9,089 nucleotides of DNA from Treponema sp. (GTDB lineage: Bacteria; Spirochaetota; Spirochaetia; Treponematales; Breznakiellaceae): NCBI GenBank assembly GCA_031266255.1, contig JAISBK010000157.1, forward strand, positions 1 to 9,089, written 5' to 3'. Under the pieces are notes generated by a model. The model was not told the DNA's origin. It ran no database searches and saw nothing but the letters and a program-made list of their open reading frames with translations. How positions within the stretch are numbered: position 1 is the first letter of the stretch; the number at the start of each line of letters is the position of its first letter. Below, in pieces: positions 6,087-9,089 of this stretch. A program made the position numbers and the translations under genes.

Positions 6087-6587
6087 ATGGCGTCCCGTAG
6101 AAAAGGCCGGATCCTGGCGTTTCAAGCTCTCTATTCCTGGGAGATTTCACGAGTTCCTCCGGTAGAAACCTTGGATTTTTCCTGGCTTGGACCGGAAAAG
6201 CAGGCCGCACTAGGGGAGGATATGGCGGCTTTTTCCCGGCTTTTGGTTATCGGCACTATCGATCATCTTAGTTCGGTGGATAAGATGATCCGTTCCCATT
6301 TACAGCATTGGACGTTCTCCCGGGTTAACCGGGTGGATCTGGCGGTGCTGCGGATGAGTACCTATACCCTCATGTACCAGCAGGAGATTCCTGCTTCTAT
6401 CGTCATCAATGAAGCCATTGGCATATCCAAAGAATTTGGTACTGATGATTCATACCGGTTTGTTAACGGCGTTCTCGATAGTATCCGAAAAACCATTCAA
6501 AATTCCCATGCTGCACAGGAGCGTAACCATGAATTTTCCTGTCTTGAACCGGAAATCAAATCAGCTATCAAAGCAAACATCCCGTAA
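6087..6587 (+). CDS. nusB: Transcription antitermination factor NusB
   Basis: This 166-residue cytoplasmic protein joins NusE (ribosomal protein S10) on boxA RNA to allow antitermination, chiefly of rRNA operons. The N-terminal basic helix SRRKGRILAFQALYSWEIS matches the R-x-x-A-x-Q-A-L-Y-x-W pattern. The second half holds WTFSRVNRVDLAVLRMSTYTL, then IPASIVINEAIGISKEFG and SYRFVNGVLDSIRK, all typical family signatures. The core ends near residue 140. The remaining 25 or so residues extend past the usual 139-residue E. coli length and are read from DNA shared with the next gene. The ribosome binding site is weak (GACGGTAAG). Its start lies 11 bp after the PPIase-like gene, so translation is probably coupled. 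It is surely co-transcribed with alaS. Confidence 0.95.
   Translation: MASRRKGRILAFQALYSWEISRVPPVETLDFSWLGPEKQAALGEDMAAFSRLLVIGTIDHLSSVDKMIRSHLQHWTFSRVNRVDLAVLRMSTYTLMYQQEIPASIVINEAIGISKEFGTDDSYRFVNGVLDSIRKTIQNSHAAQERNHEFSCLEPEIKSAIKANIP
6516..6521 (+). promoter_or_regulatory. Ribosome binding site that fixes the start of the TPR gene
   Basis: CAGGAG lies 7 bases before the ATG at 6529, inside the 3' end of nusB. It supports this start over the in-frame ATG at 6409. The upstream choice would add 40 residues read across conserved nusB sequence and has no comparable site. Confidence 0.65.
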
Positions 6588-8313
6588 AAATCCGGAACCC
6601 ACCGAAGAGTCATCGAAAAAACGCTCTCGGTTCCCTCTATGGGGTATCTTGGGGGTCCTGGCGCTCCTCCTTATCGCAGGGGGAATCTACGGTGTATTTA
6701 TCTTCCCCAAGGGGCTTGGTTTTTTATCTTCCCCAGGAGCTGAAACAGGGGACGCGTTTTACCAGGGATTAGCGGAATTTGATGCGTTGCTCACCCAGAC
6801 CACGGAGTTTGATAAGGCCGATGTTTTTCTCAGCATGAACCGTGCCCTGAATGGCCTTGAAAAAAAATCCTTTGGGGTTGAGTCCACGCTTTCCCTGCTC
6901 AAACGCCGAAGGTTCCTGGCCCATAAAGAACCCCGGTTTCTGACGGTCTACCAAAAAGCAGTGCACCAAGCCCTTGAGGGGTTTCCTTTTTCCGAGCCAA
7001 TTGTAGCCCTTGCCGCCGAGGAACTGATTTCCCGGGATACTCATATCACCGAAGAGACCGCAGCAAAACTCACCGAATACGCTTCCCGGATCACCGAAAC
7101 CCGATTCAAACCGGTGGCTTTAAGCATCTCTGTCTTGGTAGGAGCTTTCCAGGATCCTTCCGCATCAATTCCCGGAACCGTACCCCTTGCTGTCCTGCCG
7201 AGCCTTCCTGGAGAAAGTACCGCTGATTATGAACGCCTCAAAACTGATTTGGCAAAGGATGAGGTCCTGATCCGGATCCTAAAGGGGGATACTGCTGGAG
7301 CGATGACCCAGCTCAATGCATTGCTCCAAACTACTAAATCCCAGGAACTGCAGCAATACGCTGCGGAATTTTTCTATGATTACGGTAATCCCTTACGGGC
7401 TGCGGAGCTGTTTTCCCCGTTTTCTGACGAAAAATCCGTGGCTCGTCAAGCCGATGCCCTCTGGCTTGCCGGTCATAGTGCGGGAGCCAGGAACCTCTGG
7501 ACCGTGCTCGTCTCTCCAGAACAAGCAGACCAGGAACCCCAGGATACTTCCGGGGAAATCAAGGCCCTCAGTTTGTACAACTTGGCCGCTACCGAGCAAA
7601 ACCCTGAAGAAGGGGCAGTCTATCTTGAGCGCCTTTTAGCAGAGGCGCCGAACACCCATGAGCTTAGTGTTTATGCCCTCATTCGGTACACCCGGCTCTT
7701 GGATACACCCCGGAGCATCGGGATCCTGGAACAGCAAAAAGGACGAAACCATCCCCTGATAGATCTGGAACTACTGCGCCGCCGCCGCGGCACCGTATCC
7801 CTGGACCGGACCATTGCTGAAACATGGCTGCTCCTGAACCGGTATCCCACTGATGAGCGGCTCTACAGTTGGGGAGCTTATTTTTTTGATTACCAGCGGC
7901 AGTATACCGAGACCGCCCTGCTTATCAAAAATGCTGGATACTATCAGATAAAGGGATCCTGGATTGCCATACACGACAGCCTGTCCCTGCTTATGGCAGG
8001 GCGTCTTGAAGAAGCCGAGGAGCGGCTTACCTCAATTCCACCGGTGGATCGGGTCTGGCAAGTTCCTGCCACGCTTGGCCTTATCTTGGAAGCCCGTCGT
8101 GCTCCTGCTGCTGCCCTGGAATGTTACCAAACCACCGCTTCTGTAGTTACCGAAGCAGACGCTGCTGCCAAGCTGTACCTGAGAATCGGCCATTGCCTGC
8201 ATGTTCTTGGGCGGGATCAGGAAAGCCGGCAGGCCCTGGAGCGCGCCTTGGAACTGAATCCCAATTACCTGAATGCCCGCTTAGAACTCCGGCGCTTAAA
8301 TAGCATGTTTTAA
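6529..8313 (+). CDS. Membrane-anchored TPR protein with a large periplasmic domain
   Basis: This 594-residue protein has a basic, hydrophilic N-terminus (residues 1-34). One transmembrane segment follows at about 35-59 (FPLWGILGVLALLLIAGGIY). The remaining 530 or so residues are helical and should lie in the periplasm, since the positive residues precede the anchor. Repeated helix pairs of tetratricopeptide type are visible, for example SLYNLAATEQNPEEGAVYLE, LLMAGRLEEAEERLTSIPP and LGLILEARRAPAAALECYQ. A clear final TPR occupies about 546-594 (LYLRIGHCLHVLGRDQESRQ then ALERALELNPNYLNARLE). TPR arrays bind other proteins; the partner is unknown. The gene overlaps nusB by 59 bp in another frame and ends the operon, since no further gene follows for nearly 400 bp. 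No enzymatic motif is seen. A role in envelope assembly alongside the preceding chaperone is only a guess. Confidence 0.85.
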   Translation: MNFPVLNRKSNQLSKQTSRKNPEPTEESSKKRSRFPLWGILGVLALLLIAGGIYGVFIFPKGLGFLSSPGAETGDAFYQGLAEFDALLTQTTEFDKADVFLSMNRALNGLEKKSFGVESTLSLLKRRRFLAHKEPRFLTVYQKAVHQALEGFPFSEPIVALAAEELISRDTHITEETAAKLTEYASRITETRFKPVALSISVLVGAFQDPSASIPGTVPLAVLPSLPGESTADYERLKTDLAKDEVLIRILKGDTAGAMTQLNALLQTTKSQELQQYAAEFFYDYGNPLRAAELFSPFSDEKSVARQADALWLAGHSAGARNLWTVLVSPEQADQEPQDTSGEIKALSLYNLAATEQNPEEGAVYLERLLAEAPNTHELSVYALIRYTRLLDTPRSIGILEQQKGRNHPLIDLELLRRRRGTVSLDRTIAETWLLLNRYPTDERLYSWGAYFFDYQRQYTETALLIKNAGYYQIKGSWIAIHDSLSLLMAGRLEEAEERLTSIPPVDRVWQVPATLGLILEARRAPAAALECYQTTASVVTEADAAAKLYLRIGHCLHVLGRDQESRQALERALELNPNYLNARLELRRLNSMF

Positions 8314-8383
8314 CCATGAAACCACGAAGAATCGGTACGCGGCATCTAGGCAGAAAAAAATGAAAAAAACTCCGGCAAACTGC

Positions 8384-8412
8384 TTGATTTATTCAAGGAG
8401 ATGGGGTATGTT
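8384..8412 (+). promoter_or_regulatory. Possible promoter upstream of the poly-C tract
   Basis: TTGATT (8384-8389), a 17-base spacer and TATGTT (8407-8412) make a plausible sigma-70-type promoter. If used, the transcript would carry the poly-C tract and a leader of about 280 bases ahead of the lipoprotein ATG. An alternative -10 is TATCAT (8481-8486), whose -35 position would fall inside the C-tract. Confidence 0.35.
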
Positions 8413-8449
8413 ATTTTCTATGCATAACGTGTATTTATATTTAGTAATA

Positions 8450-8466
8450 CCCCCCCCCCCCCCCCC
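8450..8466. repeat. Homopolymeric tract of 17 C
   Basis: Seventeen consecutive C residues (G on the minus strand) stand in otherwise AT-rich DNA, about 230 bases upstream of the lipoprotein start codon. Such tracts change length by slipped-strand mispairing. In T. pallidum, poly-G tracts before some tpr genes vary transcription. The exact length here may also be affected by sequencing or assembly error. Confidence 0.95.
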
Positions 8467-8634
8467 GTTACATTTCTTTATATCATAAACAGTTAAGCTC
8501 CTCTGGGGGTCGTTTTTCTCTAATAATTCCTGGGTTATCTCGAAGGCTGGGTCTCTGCCCGCCGCTTATGCCGCGTGAAGCAGGCCGTTTGTTGTGATCT
8601 GAAGGAGCACTGCGAAAGCAGGGCCATCAGAAAC

Positions 8635-8683
8635 GCGGGCGTGGGCCTGCGTGATATAACCGGCTGTGTAGACGGCCGGTATA
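8635..8683 (+). promoter_or_regulatory. Two adjacent hairpins just before the lipoprotein ribosome binding site
   Basis: GCGGGC-GTGG-GCCTGC (about 8635-8650) forms a 6-bp stem with one G-T pair. TATAACCGGC (8655-8664) pairs with GCCGGTATA (8675-8683) around a 10-base loop with one bulged A. The second stem ends two bases before the AAAGGAGTAGGAG ribosome binding site. Slightly upstream, CTGC-GAAA-GCAG forms a short stem closed by a GNRA tetraloop. The set could be a structured mRNA leader; I do not recognise a known riboswitch. Confidence 0.35.
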
Positions 8684-8697
8684 AAGGAGTAGGAGAT

Positions 8698-9089
8698 ATG
8701 AGAAAATCTCTACTTATGGGAGGCGCGGCGCTTGTAGCGTTTGCCCTCGTGTTCGGTGCTTGTGATGGTAGTGGGTATGACGTAACCGCGACGGAGAACA
8801 TACCCTCCCTGTCAGGACCAGGCAATTTAAAGGCGGTCAATGATCAGGAAGGCGTTATTACCTTGACTTGGGACCCAGTGTACGATGCGGCTGGTTATGA
8901 GGTATGGCGTAAAACCGGCGAGGAGCCTGCGGTAAAACTCACAAAGTCCTCAAACAAGCTGTTCCCTACTGAAGTCAACCGCTTTGACGACATCATCTCC
9001 AATACCAACGTCTTGAAAGTGAATACCGCGTACACCTATACGGTCGTTGCGGTGAGCAGCACGTCCACTAAGGTTCCCCGGGGTATTGA
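8698..9089 (+). CDS. Lipoprotein with fibronectin type III domain (runs off right edge)
   Basis: The frame is open for 130 codons and leaves the window in the middle of a codon; the final TGA is not in frame. Residues 1-21 are a lipoprotein signal peptide with basic MRK, a hydrophobic core, and VFGA before C22, the expected lipidated cysteine. From about residue 37 a fibronectin type III domain follows: PGNLKAVNDQEGVITLTWDP, then the strand pattern A-A-G-Y-E-V-W-R-K, and later AYTYTVVAVSS. These are the hallmark W and Y-x-V residues of FN3 strands. The mature protein should be membrane-anchored, possibly at the cell surface, with FN3 modules for protein or carbohydrate contact; more domains may follow. 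A strong ribosome binding site (AAAGGAGTAGGAG) precedes the ATG. Expression may be governed by the upstream poly-C tract and structured leader. Confidence 0.82.
   Translation, partial: MRKSLLMGGAALVAFALVFGACDGSGYDVTATENIPSLSGPGNLKAVNDQEGVITLTWDPVYDAAGYEVWRKTGEEPAVKLTKSSNKLFPTEVNRFDDIISNTNVLKVNTAYTYTVVAVSSTSTKVPRGI

Larger units (their letters stand above)
8314..8697 (+). other. Long intergenic leader upstream of the FN3 lipoprotein gene
   Basis: No convincing gene lies here. The first half is AT-rich. It holds a possible promoter and a 17-base C-tract, and a 42-codon frame (8360-8488) that runs through the tract as six prolines but lacks a ribosome binding site. The second half (about 8540-8690) is GC-rich with several potential hairpins. 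I see no clear terminator for the operon ending at 8313. Confidence 0.6.

Noticed and set aside
8360..8488. A 42-codon frame through the poly-C tract, giving six prolines
   Set aside because: No ribosome binding site, no recognisable domain, and no C count puts it in frame with the lipoprotein. It is more likely chance in a leader region.
8495..8517. Terminator-like CTCCTCTGGGGG followed by five T
   Set aside because: The stem would be only four pairs with a G-T pair, too weak to call.
8535..8840. A 101-codon minus-strand frame over the lipoprotein start
   Set aside because: It has no recognisable motif and is antisense to a convincing signal peptide and FN3 domain.
1..9089. CRISPR array, tRNA or rRNA genes
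   Set aside because: No regularly spaced repeats, no tRNA-like sequence and no rRNA sequence were seen on either strand.

Overview
The window looks like the chromosome of a host-associated Treponema, most like the termite-gut treponemes. This is inferred from the gene order and protein types, not from a database search. The backbone carries a short spirochaete-type alaS, a SurA/parvulin-like exported protein, nusB and a membrane-anchored TPR protein in one tight operon, which resembles the T. pallidum TP1017-TP1015 region as I remember it. It also carries a CsgG/LpoB-plus-beta-barrel envelope protein and an FN3 lipoprotein.

Layout. Positions 1-1030 are a markedly AT-rich block whose genes all read on the minus strand: a GNAT acetyltransferase cut by the window edge, the internally deleted remnant of a flavodoxin-like FMN reductase, and a complete 164-residue GNAT acetyltransferase with its own good promoter. 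Positions about 1033-1808 hold a decayed IS4-family (Tn5-like) transposase with a frameshift, a nonsense codon and two internal deletions. It sits exactly where base composition changes from AT-rich to about 50% GC. Positions 1893-3100 are a single-gene unit with clear promoter and Shine-Dalgarno, encoding an exported CsgG/LpoB-like domain joined to a C-terminal beta-barrel.

Positions 3140-8313 are the housekeeping operon. alaS has a promoter whose predicted start site falls on the ATG, so its message is probably leaderless. The PPIase-like gene follows after 41 bp and nusB after 11 bp. The TPR gene starts 59 bp inside nusB. Positions 8314-8697 are a long non-coding leader with a 17-base poly-C tract and several potential hairpins, placed before an FN3 lipoprotein gene that runs off the right edge. 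By analogy with the poly-G tracts of T. pallidum tpr promoters, this is a plausible phase-variable promoter or leader.

No complete new defence or mobile system is visible. The points most worth checking are the poly-C/structured leader of the lipoprotein, the leaderless and shortened alaS, the parvulin domain lacking both conserved histidines, and the nusB/TPR overlap.
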